Assembly: GCA_029449245.1 (NCBI GenBank)
Contig: JANATF010000002.1
Coordinates: forward strand, 2,232,001-2,296,000
DNA from: Mortierella alpina
Lineage: Eukaryota; Mortierellomycota; Mortierellomycetes; Mortierellales; Mortierellaceae
Length of the DNA: 64,000 nucleotides
Reading direction: 5' to 3'
The translations under genes and the position numbers were made by a program. Shown here piece by piece: positions 43,501-54,900 of the stretch; the first letter of the stretch is position 1, and every line of letters begins with the position of its first letter. Below the pieces are notes generated by a model, which saw only the letters and a program-made list of their open reading frames with translations, did not search any database and had not been told where the DNA came from.

Positions 43501-46500
43501 CCCACACCATCAAGTCAAACTTCGCAAGTAACGTTAACGAGCCAGCAAACCATCATCTCCATCTCTTCTGGCGACTCTCGTAGTCCTGAGCTAGTTCGGT
43601 CGTCGCTGCAGAGCACCCGGAAAGACAGCCTCGTAGGGCAGCAGGAATATCCTCAGACGCAATACCGCGGACTAGACGCCGCCCTTAGTGGATATCAGAG
43701 CCAACACGACCCAGGATCTAAGGACATTTCAAGAGTTGTACTTGCGGAGGATTCGTTCCTGCAAGGTTCCACGACAGCAACATCGACTCAGCCTGACCTT
43801 TCAGGAGCACGATGGGATCCCACACCGCAACCTTCTATACCAAACTCATCGTCCTCCCCATCAGGAGCCTTTCAGTTTTCTCTTCCGCCTCCAACAACTC
43901 AGAGCCTTTTATCGTCGTTCCCAGAGTTGGGCCTCCCAAGTTTGGTGAATCGAAAGCCTTATTTTTCGAACGAGACCGATGTTCCCTCAAAGGTCAAGGT
44001 CTTTGGCGGGAAGGAGTTTCGAGTACCGTCGAAAGGAATCAAATTCATGGGGCCTTTCACCGGGGGACTGGACGTTGGCAAGAAATCTGCGCCGGGCAGT
44101 GGATTCAAATTCTGGGAGCCCCTTTCATTACCGCCCTCACAGAGTGAGGTCAAGCGATGGCTGAAGGAGGAGGAGGAGCGAGCCAAGGCCAAGTTAAGAT
44201 CAACAGCAGAAGCATCGACTCAGCAACGGCGGGAAAAGATCTCACAGATTGAGGGACCTACTCAGAAAAACCCCTTTGGGTACAAGAACAGCCCAACGAA
44301 GGTGGCCGGCTCCATGGCGCTCGAAAAGGATTTTATGGACGTTCTGAGTCTGGAAGTGCATTGCGAGACGCGTCCTGGTCTGCTGCCGGACCCCAAGTTT
44401 GATCCGATACTGGCAGTCTTTTATTGCTGGCAAACAGAGAAGGAGGGGTTGATATCGAACGGATGGGTGCCAGGGTAGGTTGTTGGTTATATCTTTATTT
44501 TTGTCGATGTATCATGTCAATGTGCTTACACATTGTACGAATCTTGCTAGGTATCGAGTTGGAATGATTACACATCAAGGTGCAAAGATGATACCAAAGC
44601 TGGCTGTGGGTCGCATTGGATTCGACATACATGTAGCAGAGGACGAAGGGGCGATGATGAATGTCTTGATTGAACACGTTCAGAGCATGGATCCTGACAT
44701 TCTCGCAGGATACGAGGTCCACAACCTGTCTTGGGGTTACGTTGTGGATCGTTACCAAACCCTGTTCTCCCTGGACATGTCCAAGCTTTTGTCCCGGGTA
44801 CGGCCTCTCAGGGCTCCTATCCTCACCAAAAGCGCCATGGAGGCGCGAGACACTTACAATAGCAAGCATCACACGGGTCTCAAGTTTGCTGGTCGGCACC
44901 TGTTCAATATCTGGCGACTAATTCGTGGAGAGGTTGCGCTCACCAATTATGGGTTCTGCAATGTGGTATTCCATGTGCTTCAACAGCGGTAAGCAAGCAC
45001 TTTTGTGCACTGTGGTTCATTGTTTATTGTTGTCGTTTCCAACAAAGAAAATGACACTCATCTATCGCAATGGTCTTTATTGACCAATTGATCTCTCAAC
45101 CTAGAGTTCCATACTACACGCACGATACTCTCACAAAATGGTGGACGAAAGGCTTTGCAGTCCATCAGGCGCGGGTTATCCGTTATTATCTGCACCGCGT
45201 TCAGTACGCGCTCCAATTGATCGAGTCGCAAGAGCTCGTCTCTCGCACTAGCGAGTTTGCACGTGTCTTTGGGATCGACTTTTACAGTGTCATCTCGCGT
45301 GGATCACAGTATAAGGTCGAGTCTTTAATGGTGCGACTGGCCAAACCTGAGAATTTTTTAATGATTTCCCCTAGTCGCGCTCAGGTCGCTGGGCAACGAG
45401 CTCTCGAGGTTATCCCTATGGTCATGGAACCAGAGTCTGGATTCTATGAAGATCCGGTAGTGGTTCTGGATTTTCAGAGTTTGTATCCGAGCGTCATGAT
45501 CGCCTATAATTACTGCTATTCGACCTGTCTAGGGAAGCTAGGAGGTGGCAGTAAGTTTGGTGTAGCGGATTACACGGCCCAAGAAGGCGTACTTCCATTG
45601 ATGCAGGAGCATTTGCACAGTAAGTTATGGAGCATGTGCATGGAGTTCGTTTCTGGCCCTTGGTCACCATAAATCGATGCGCTTTTGTTCATCATGTAAC
45701 TCATCAATGACCAATTCCTTCCTATCCATGATTCTGCTCTTATAGTTGCACCCAGCGGATCCATGTTTGTCAACCAGGACATTCGGAGAAGCTTGCTCGC
45801 GAGGATGTTGGCTGAGCTCCTGGACACACGAGTGATGGTCAAGAAAGCCATGAAGGAATACCCTGACAACAAGGCGCTTCTCAAACTTTTGAACACTCGA
45901 CAACTCTCGCTGAAATTCATCGCCAATGTCACTTATGGATACACATCAGCATCTTACTCTGGTCGAATGCCAAGCACCGAGATGGCAGACTCAATCGTCA
46001 GCTCCGGACGCGAAACATTGGAGCGGGCTATCAGATTTGTGAATAGCTGCCCTAAATGGAACGCGAGGGTTGTCTATGGCGACACGGACAGTATGTTTGT
46101 TCAACTCAAAGGTCGGAGCCGGCAGGAGGCCTTTGAGATTGGGTATGATATTGCAGAGACGATTACGAGAATGAACCCACGTCCCGTCAAGCTCAAGTTT
46201 GAGAAGGTTTACCATCCGTGTTTCTTGGTCACTAAAAAGCGGTATGTGGGCTCCTCTTACGAGACGCCAAATCAAAAGGAACCCATCTTTGATGCCAAGG
46301 GTATTGAGACCATTCGACGCGATGGTGTGCCTGCGGTGCAAAAGATTATGGAGACCTGTATCAAGTAAGTGGACGGGGTGGCAATATTGATTTTCACCAT
46401 GACACCTATGTCATGAATCATCAGCTGTGCTGCTTCTTAACCCCCTGTACACCAATCATCCCGTATACTCCTTTTAGGACCATGTTCAGGACTCAGGATC

Positions 46501-47743
46501 TGTCCTTGGTCAAGGCATACTTTGTGCGACAGCTTGGCAAAATATTGGAAGGCCGCATCCCGGTTCCGGACCTGATGTTTGGGAAGGAAGTGCGTATGGG
46601 AGGTTATAGGTATGGAGCGGGCATCTTCGTGGTCATGCTATTCAAGTGAGTGTTTATTTTTTGTATGTGGAAAGTTCCTGGTTGCTCACGCCGCCTTTGT
46701 GCTATTTGTTCCTCTCTCTCTCTCTTTCTCTCGCTCTTCCTAGTTTGAAAGGCGTCCCACCTCCTGGAGCGATTGTATCTGCGCGCAGGATGGAACTTGA
46801 TCCACGCTCAGAGCCCCAATATGGTGAACGTGTACCATACGTCGTTGTATATGGCGACCCTGGCGCGCGACTGACAGACCAGGTGGTTGAGCCCAAGGAA
46901 CTTCTCAAGAACAAAGATTTACGATTGAATGGCGAATACTACATTCGGAAACATATCATCCCCTCAATGGAACGAATCTTTCAGCTTGCAGGCGCCGATG
47001 TCAAATCATGGTACGAGGAGATGCCTCGAGTTCAGAGGGCCGTGCCCTTGACCCCTGGACCTGGTCAGCCGTCATCAACCTCGACAACTGCTGGTTCGCC
47101 CACAGGGTCGGCTGTGACTGCAGCGACAGTCATCCCGACCGAGTCATCCGCGGCGGTGGTTGCAGCACAGCAGCGTCGAGAAGATCTAGAGGTTGGTAAT
47201 GCTGTGGGCGATCGAGTTGGACCGGCTGCTTCATCGCATGTCTTTGCGCCTGTGGCCGTAGCACCGTCGGATCCACCTTCGGGACCACCGCGGTTCAAGC
47301 CCAAGCGTAAAGGTGGAAAAGGGTTTGTCTCGATTGGGTCGAGGATCGATCGATACTACCAGAGCCAGCTGTGTGCCGTCTGTAATAAGCTGATTGTTGG
47401 ACAGCAACTGAACAAGGACCTCTGTGCAGAATGCACGAGCGAGCAAGGTCAAGTCCGATCGATGCTGGTGATGCAGAACAAGCTGTCCAAAGCCGAGAAG
47501 CTGTTACGCGCAACGGTCGATGTGTGCAGCTCTTGCTGCCGCGGTGTCCCGAACGGCGGGGTGGGTGTCGTAGGCGAGGTTGTGGGCGGGCTTAGCGCTG
47601 TGAACACGGGCACGGAGCTGGTGGCATGCGAGAGTTTGGAGTGCACGGTCTTTTGGCAAAGACGGAAGGCGCAGGACTCGTTGCTGATGACACATCGCCT
47701 TGTCGATAGAATCATGCAGGATATTGAAGACTTGAACCCGTAA
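40570..47743 (+). CDS. REV3: DNA polymerase zeta catalytic subunit REV3
   Basis: Ten exons (40570-40929, 41034-41085, 41173-41765, 41853-42233, 42337-44474, 44551-44988, 45105-45619, 45746-46364, 46478-46609, 46744-47743) give about 2075 residues. The N terminus is family-B type with [16 protein letters not shown] long disordered acidic insert fills exon 5. The exonuclease region reads [10 protein letters not shown], without the catalytic acidic residues, as in other Rev3 proteins. Polymerase motifs are intact: A ([10 protein letters not shown], about 1443), B ([20 protein letters not shown]) and C (YGDTDS, about 1604). The C terminus has CysA (CAVC...CAEC) and CysB (CSSC...CESLEC) clusters; CysB in this family binds an iron-sulfur cluster and the accessory subunits. 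The enzyme extends mismatched or lesion-containing termini in translesion synthesis. A checkpoint-type kinase lies two genes upstream. Confidence 0.95.
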
Positions 47744-47851
47744 GCCAAAAGTAAACCTGGTTTTGTAAGAGTTTTCAAGAAGGTGCACTGTATTATTTTG
47801 GTTTTTGGTTTTTGGTTTTTGTCTTTCTATCATTCCTGTTGTCTACTTTGC

Positions 47852-50317
47852 TCAGTATAACATCTTGGCCCGAGCGCGGGCCGCCAGCAATCTCTCGACC
47901 TCATGGCTCGCCGGGTGGAGGCCATCGTCTCTTGCGGCCTTGACGGTGTAGTGCCGCAGCAGGGCGTCTCTTCTGACAAAGGGTCGGTGGCAGAAATCAC
48001 AGGGCCAGGTCATTTCCTGGTGCTTCGAGGTCTGGTGCCGTTTGAGGTCGTGGATCCGGCCAAAGGATTCACCCGGACAGAGCTCACAGCGGAAGGTCAT
48101 GGACTCTGTTAGGGGGTTGTAGACCATGATGGTGCCATCCTCGCTTCGGATCAGTGGTAAACCCTCGGTGCCTGGACCTGGGGAACTGTTGCTGCAGGTC
48201 ATACTGCTACTCCTCTTCAGATCTCGACCCATCGCTCCTGTTTTGGATCCCTCTCTGCCCTGAAAGTGTCCACTACTACCGTTGTGGTTGTTGTTGCTGC
48301 TGCCGTTGTTGTTGTTGTTGTTGTTGTTATTGACGCCGTTGCTTGTTGGAGCAGGTGCCAGGGATAGAGAGGAAAGGGTCATGGCAGAGGAAGACGAGAA
48401 GAGGGATGTGAGCCCTCTGGAGGAAGAGTTCCGACGGTTGGGTAACTCTGCTGGTGGAGCATTGTGTGGATGACGCGCTCGTGGGAAGGCGAACGAGGAA
48501 AGCGATGGTAGTGTTGGTGGTGGGTCTTGTAACAGGTTCCCTGGTCTTGCAGAGCGCTGCTGCTGCTGCTGTTGCTGTTGATGATGGTGTTGTTGCTGTT
48601 CGTTCTGCAGTGGATGGTGACCGATGACCGGCAAGCGATTGTGTTCAGACGTAAACTCGTATGCATGAAGGAGCGGCGGTAGTTTTTCGGAATACCGCTC
48701 TTGAACATGGTCAGCCATTCTCTCTATCCCGTCCTTGGAGGTCATGGACGCGGACCGCTGACCAGGCGATGTGGGTGGGTAGGAGCCATCCGAGGCACTG
48801 GACAGTGACGAGGGTGAGGATGGATGGGAGGAAGCAGTGGTGGATGGAGATGGCGTGGATGATGCTGGAGAGCGCTCGGTCTTGGGCGAGGGGGGATGTC
48901 GCTCGTAGAGCATCTTTTGGGCAGCACTCACCCACTCGTAGTTCTTGGGCAGGGGCAGGGCGATGGATCGTCTCCGTTGATCTCTATCTGGTCTTGGAGG
49001 TGAACTGGAATCACCTTCCTCTTGATCCCGCTGGACCAATGCCGGATGCTGATTACTGGGTGCGTGGGATGAAGGCCGAACCATTGTCGGTGTCCTGGAT
49101 GATGTTGATATGACTGGGCACGACTTTCTCTGCGGCAGTCCAGGTGTGGTTGCATTCATACTGTAGCCCTCTGGGAAGGACATGGGGTTGGCCCTTGACT
49201 TTTTGGATGGATAGACTGTAGGTGGTCTCTGCCGAACGCTCGGCCCAGCAGTTACTGTCGATTCCCTCAACGTCGTGTGATGATTCTGATGCTGCTGCAG
49301 CTGTTGTTTTTTGAGTGGGTGCTCAGGCCAAGGAGGAGCTTGCGAGTACTGCGGATAATTATGAGCACGTTGATCAGAGCACTGTTGGTGGTCATTGCAC
49401 CGTTGTTGCTGATTTGTATGCTGCTGCTGCTCGCCTTCCTTACGGTGATACAAGGCTGCTTGTGGGTGATAGGGAAGAGGTCGCGTGCATGACTGGTCAA
49501 CAGGAGGCGATGGGGAACTACTGGCTTGTGTCGTCGATGATGACGAGGACGAGGACGAGGACGACCACCCACGAAGCAATTGCTGCTGTGGAGTAGGTTC
49601 GCAGTGATCCATTCTCGAATCTGGTGAGGGTGAGGATGAGAGCTCTGCGACTGTGGGATGGTCGAGCGTCATGTCCATCATGATCTCGTCACGATACCGT
49701 GGTGGGTGAGAGGGATGAGCAGAAGGAGTAGAAGGAGTAGGAGGAACGGGCGGCGGCGATGGTAGCAAGGGACGTCTCTCTGTCACCAGCGTGTGCTTAT
49801 TCTGATAATGAGGCGGATAGAGCTGATCGTGTTGCTGCAGGTTCGATTCCATCTCTGGAGATTCAGATGCATTCCTGGGACAGGACGACGAAGAGGAGGA
49901 CGGATGGGGAGGAGATGGGGCAGGGGCAAGGGCGTGATCGGGCGACAGCTGTGGAGGTGAAGGAGGAGCGGAGCAGAGAGAGGCAGGAGACGAGACCATA
50001 TTGGCGATTGTCGGGTGAATGGTGATCGATGCCTTTTCTGTCGCCGACGATCCTGTCTGCCTAGTGTACGCTGGACTGGAATGCATAGATGAGGGTGAGA
50101 CATGATAGTCTGAAGGGCGTTTTGAGTGGTCGTCCTGATGCTGCGATTCATGCCTGTGCTCGTGCTCTGAATGGTTTCCCCATGAAGTATGCTCACGAAA
50201 CCACCGCTGCTGCAAGGGCTGGGGCAGGGGCAGTGGTTGAGGCTGAGGCTGCGTGAATCTGGCATGGCCGTGCTCTTGCTCCTTGACATAGCCGGCCTGC
50301 TTGTTGTCGGCTAACAT
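47852..50317 (-). CDS. C2H2 zinc-finger transcription factor with poly-Q/N tracts
   Basis: A single exon of about 821 residues read from the ATG at 50317. An in-frame ATG exists at 50458, but the TATA-like element at 50397-50404 lies between them, so the downstream start is favoured. Two C-terminal C2H2 fingers end the protein: CELCPGESFGRIHDLKRH..H and CDFCHRPFVRRDALLRH, the second with a long gap before its last His, as often seen in fungal factors. The rest is low-complexity: Pro/Ser/His/Gln-rich, with poly-Ser, poly-Asn (GTT tract on the plus strand) and poly-Gln. A DNA-binding regulator is a safe call; target genes and an orthologue are not identifiable. It is convergent with REV3, only about 108 bp apart. 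Confidence 0.85.
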   Translation of the reverse strand: MLADNKQAGYVKEQEHGHARFTQPQPQPLPLPQPLQQRWFREHTSWGNHSEHEHRHESQHQDDHSKRPSDYHVSPSSMHSSPAYTRQTGSSATEKASITIHPTIANMVSSPASLCSAPPSPPQLSPDHALAPAPSPPHPSSSSSSCPRNASESPEMESNLQQHDQLYPPHYQNKHTLVTERRPLLPSPPPVPPTPSTPSAHPSHPPRYRDEIMMDMTLDHPTVAELSSSPSPDSRMDHCEPTPQQQLLRGWSSSSSSSSSSTTQASSSPSPPVDQSCTRPLPYHPQAALYHRKEGEQQQHTNQQQRCNDHQQCSDQRAHNYPQYSQAPPWPEHPLKKQQLQQHQNHHTTLRESTVTAGPSVRQRPPTVYPSKKSRANPMSFPEGYSMNATTPGLPQRKSCPVISTSSRTPTMVRPSSHAPSNQHPALVQRDQEEGDSSSPPRPDRDQRRRSIALPLPKNYEWVSAAQKMLYERHPPSPKTERSPASSTPSPSTTASSHPSSPSSLSSASDGSYPPTSPGQRSASMTSKDGIERMADHVQERYSEKLPPLLHAYEFTSEHNRLPVIGHHPLQNEQQQHHHQQQQQQQQRSARPGNLLQDPPPTLPSLSSFAFPRARHPHNAPPAELPNRRNSSSRGLTSLFSSSSAMTLSSLSLAPAPTSNGVNNNNNNNNNGSSNNNHNGSSGHFQGREGSKTGAMGRDLKRSSSMTCSNSSPGPGTEGLPLIRSEDGTIMVYNPLTESMTFRCELCPGESFGRIHDLKRHQTSKHQEMTWPCDFCHRPFVRRDALLRHYTVKAARDDGLHPASHEVERLLAARARAKMLY
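48305..48328 (-). repeat. Trinucleotide tract coding poly-Asn (eight AAC units)
   Basis: Eight perfect GTT units on the plus strand, read as AAC codons in the zinc-finger gene; prone to length change. Confidence 0.85.
48556..48580 (-). repeat. CAG/CAA tract coding poly-Gln
   Basis: Interrupted CTG/TTG units on the plus strand, giving a glutamine run in the zinc-finger factor. Confidence 0.75.
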
Positions 50318-51959
50318 GGTGTCTTTGAGAGGAAAGGGGAGGCGGAGGGGGTGGAGTGAAGAGAAATGGGGAAGGGCAACAGATGGTGTTGACTGGAATA
50401 TATAGTCAGGACCCGTAGTGTGGTTTGCTAGATGCTGGTAGTAGTAACAGGGTATCAATTGGATAATGATGCAAGGTAGTAAGTTTGAGCTTTTGCTTTT
50501 TTCTCTTCAGAAAAGAAACGACAAGGATCAACTTGGGGTACAAATAAATAAATGCAGGAAGATAATAGCAAGAAAACGAGCTAAGGGAAAGAAAGAGAGC
50601 GCAACGAAAGGCGAGAGAGAGAGAGATGTCAGAAAAAAAGGAAAAAGAGAGGAAGGAAGAGATCGACCTTGGAAGAAGAAACACAGTAATGGGAGACCCA
50701 AGGTGGTTGTCGGAAGGAGCGAGGATCTGCAGTACTCAAAGCAGAGATCGGTACAGCCGAATACAAAAGAGGCGTTCCTTTATTTTAGCCTGGGGAGGAA
50801 CGTGATAAAGGGCAGGTGGGTCTGGCGTCGTATTGTCGTGTTGTCGATGGGAAGAGGAGGAACGGACGCGAGAGGCGGAAGACACGGAAGAGAAGAGGAC
50901 GAGAAGTGGACGAGAGACTACGAAGAATGGGTGGAATGCAAAGAGGTGTGAAAAGGAGGACCGAAGAACACAACGAAGAGAAAAAGAAAAGAGAAGAGAG
51001 AAGAGACAAGAGAGAAGACGCCAGAGCCACGCTTGGGAAAGGAATTTGCCACCAAACCATGCACTGCACAACACCTTCGATCTGCGCTGTTCGTGTGTGG
51101 CGATCGTCGCCACTGGAATAAAATACACACCACACTCTGGCCACACAGACTATGGCCACGCAGGAGAGCCCAGCTGTTGCCCGCTTACTTGCTCTGACTG
51201 TGCTCCCTGCCTGCCGTCGATGGGTGGACCTCAACTGCCACTCGGTGTCTTTCTTTGTGTGCTTGAACCGCCTGGCAATGAGTTGTGCGGTGCTCAGGCA
51301 CAACGTGGTTTCGGAGACGAAGAGCCAAAAAAAGGTAAAAATAGCAATGAAGCAAATGTAGAATCCACCGATTGTGCGAGGGCAATGAGGCCGGACCATG
51401 GCGAAGGTGCATTGCGCAAAAGGGAGAAAAAAGTCCACGGGGGGGAAAGGAAGGGAGACGAACGCTTAGCTGGGGACTTCAACGCCCCTGTAGGAGGCGC
51501 AGACAGGGCAGGTGTGCTGTCGCCGCTGTCGCCAGTCGGTGCAACAGCAGCGGCGCATAACGAGAGATGGCTTTTACGCGGCAGGGTTAGACTGAGGGAG
51601 GCAGCAACAGCGAGGGAGCGCAGAGGCCAGCCGGAGCAAGGGACAAGTGGCACGAAAAGGGGCTCGCGTTCCCTTGCTGCTTCTGCGTGCATCTTGCCTG
51701 TCCTTGCTCTTGGTGTTCTAGGGCAGATGTCGTGGCCAGGCCAGACGGACCGCCGCGTTTACCTTGATTTGCCTCTGTCCCCGCAGAAAGGACAGCGAAC
51801 ACAGAGACCGGAATGATGCTCCGGTCGACCCAGATACGCATTGCATTCCTCGCCACCATCGTGTACACATGTATTCGACCACTTTATTTTTAATTCATAT
51901 TTCGCTTTGCCTTCGCCATGACCCACGGCACCTCACCCGTGCGTTGTACTGCTACTCTA
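50318..51959. other. Intergenic region upstream of the zinc-finger gene
   Basis: About 1.6 kb, strongly purine-rich on the plus strand from 50560 to 51030 (GA tracts), which reads as a pyrimidine-rich promoter/leader for the minus-strand zinc-finger gene. The remainder is the 3' flank of the phosphorylase kinase gene. Long frames here are compositional; no gene is supported. Confidence 0.6.
50397..50404 (-). promoter_or_regulatory. TATA-like element of the zinc-finger gene
   Basis: TATATATT on the minus strand, 80 bp upstream of the ATG at 50317; it supports that start over 50458. Confidence 0.4.
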
Positions 51960-54900
51960 TTACTCCAGATCAATGGAGTACGGGAGCAGCTTGAGAGCTG
52001 CACGCGCCAGATACGCAAATGTTCCTTCTTTACCCTCTTGAGGCAAGTCGTAAAACATGCCTCTCGCAACACTCTCATGGTGCTCGAACCCAACCTCCAC
52101 CATGCTTGCAGTGCCCGAGGACGCCATTGCTACTCCCGTTTTGGGTCCAGAGTTCGATCCAAGAGCACCACCAAGAATGGCTTGGCCTCGACCTCCAGGG
52201 CCATTGACGACCCACTTTGTCCAGAACTTGCTCATGGCTTCCTGCATAATCAGAGGCAAGTCAATCACCTCTGGCAGCACTTCCATCCTCGGGTTACGGT
52301 CCTCGATCTTGGCAATCACTATCAACGTCTCGACCGCGATCTGTCTCTCCGCTGGATCCAGAATGACTCCCAAAAAGTTCTCCACCGCCAAGGCAAAGTT
52401 GAATTCCTCGGGCGTCTTCTCGGACACAATGGGATCCCGAGGCAGGACGTGTGAACCGATTCGGAAGCCTGCAGATCGAGATAGGATGTGCCAGACCCGA
52501 GGGTAAAACTTGTCAGGAACACGGTTAAGAGAACCATCATTCTTGCGCCGACGCAACCAGCGGCCTGAAGAGTTGGGCACAAATGCTGCAATGGCCGAAG
52601 GAGAGGGGAAAGAGTCCTCTGCACCTGCTTTGGCAAGATACTGATTCAGATCGACCGTCTTCTCAATCACAGGTGTCGGCCCATCCATGAAGGTTCTGTG
52701 CGCCTCGATGGTCACGCCGGGTGCTGCGCCTGTTCATTGAACACAAGATTTTCGACTGTCAGTGGTTGGGCTCAGACAGAAAAAAAAAAAGATGCCGGAT
52801 ACATTGTTCATACCTTTCTCGCCAATTAGACCCCAAGAGTCTCGGTACTTGAGATCCGCAATGTGCTCACTTCCAAGCTGCTTCAGTGCCAATTTGGCAG
52901 CTGTCGTCAAGTGCTCGAAGCAGTCATCCTTAGCACTGCAAATGACCACCATGCCTGGTTGAAGCCAGTCCACCAGCCGCGCGAGATCATCGCTTTCGTC
53001 TTCGGAAATATGGGTATCAAAAGTAACCGACTCGATGAGCACGCCCTGAACGGGATCGATGACTACCATATTGATGCCCCGCGATGACACTGACAGTGTG
53101 CTCTCGTTGATCATAATCTTTGAGAAACAACCCGAGTGATATCCACCAGATTGGACCTTAATTGTCATGGCATTAGGAGTCTTGGCCATGTTGGGAATAG
53201 GAATCGCGCCCAGGGACACTGAGCCTCCTGAAGGCGCAACGGTTGTTGTCACAGTGGTATCGGCTCCTTCGCCACCCGCGTTACCAGTGTTTGAAGAACG
53301 GCGTCCAGACATGGTGGGACTCAATCGACCCGACGACTGGTTTCCGAGGAGGGTGTTGGTAGCGTTGGCACTCAAGGTGGGTCCAGACAAGACCGTGCCA
53401 AGCAGGGACTTGAGCTCAAAAGGTGAGAGCTGCATCAGATGCTCGACAGCTTCGGTCTCATCATCACAACTGTTGAGTCGGGATATCTCCTCGCGCAGAG
53501 CAATGATCAGATAATGGGTTCGCAGACGCATGATACCCTCAAACATCTCGGGGTCGGCCCTGATGAACGAGCCCAGATAGATGAGAACCTCCTGGACTAC
53601 GGGTCCCTCACGCACATCATCAAAGTTGCCATCGTAGATCATTTGGCGCAGAACTTCGGGTCCAAGAGGGCTGGTGATGAAATGCTCGGTGGGTCCAGAG
53701 CCGATGGTCACTTGCTTCTGGCGAATAACCAGGTCGGTGATGTTGATAGTGAGTGAATTGACCAACTTGTCCAAAAGTCCCGCTGCTTGACGCACGATCG
53801 ACCACAACTTGAGTTGAAGGGACTTGAAGTAGACTTCTTCGAGTAATGTCTGAACTGGGGCATCAAGGATGTTGACAACATAATCTGGTCCCTGGCATGA
53901 GAGCAGATACTGCAAGAGATCTACATCCAAAAACAAAAATAAAAAATGTTAGCTGTTCAGTAGCGGCAAAGAAAGAGTGCAGCAACGAGAATATGTGGAA
54001 TGCAGGACGGCAACCTTACCAATTTGATCATAAAGATTGACAGAGATGGACAGCATATTTTGCGCGGCCTCCATGCTTGATGGATCTCCAAGAGTAAGGC
54101 CAAGACTCTCCATGCTACCATCGGGCGATCCTTCATCGGATTCCTCATCCTCTGCCTCGCCTTCGCCTTCGCCCTCTCCATAACCCTCACCTTCACCCAA
54201 AGGAAACGATGCGTTTGCCAAGGACGAACCAACCGCAGGCGCTTCGGAGATCTCCAGGCTATTCAGATCGGGTGTCATGATGCCTGAAGGGGTCCCGGCA
54301 CCACTACCCCTGCGGCCCGTGCGAGGCTCCTCATGGTCCTTGAGTTTGAAAGCCTTGACCTGTCCCTTCCTGTACCTCTTCGAGGAAAAGGGGTCTGAAG
54401 AATCTGCTGTTGGCGCGCGAGGAGAGAGTGGCCCGCTCAGCGAGGAATTGCGTGTGTGAGACCCGAAATAAGCATCGCCTTCGAGGTCGTTGTTGACTGC
54501 AGGAGTGGTCAGAGAGGCGAATGAGATTCCGGCTCCTGAAACAGACGAATGGCGTCGCATGGACCAGCGATGGTTTCCTGGCGTTCTGCTGCCTGTGGCT
54601 CCCGGTGTGGCTGCCTGCGTCTGCCTCTCATTGAGACCCAACTTGCGGGCTGCCCGACCCTTGCGACGATCGGCAGCACCTCGGAGAATTCCCAACCAGT
54701 CAATATCCTTCTTAGTGACCAAAAAATCGAGCGACTCGATGCACGAGGTGTTGGTCATCTCACTCAATCGCCCCAAGCGCACGCGAACATTGTTGCAAAC
54801 GCCACTGCGCAGAGTCATGAAAAAGTTGAGAAGATTGCGCTTTTTGTTGTTATGGGGGCTGGAGCCTAGAGAGGACTTTCTCCAAGTGGTCAAGCGTTGA

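Noticed and set aside
50833-51816. 327-codon plus-strand frame
   Set aside because: Arg/Glu/Lys-rich translation of a purine-rich promoter tract; no recognised domain.
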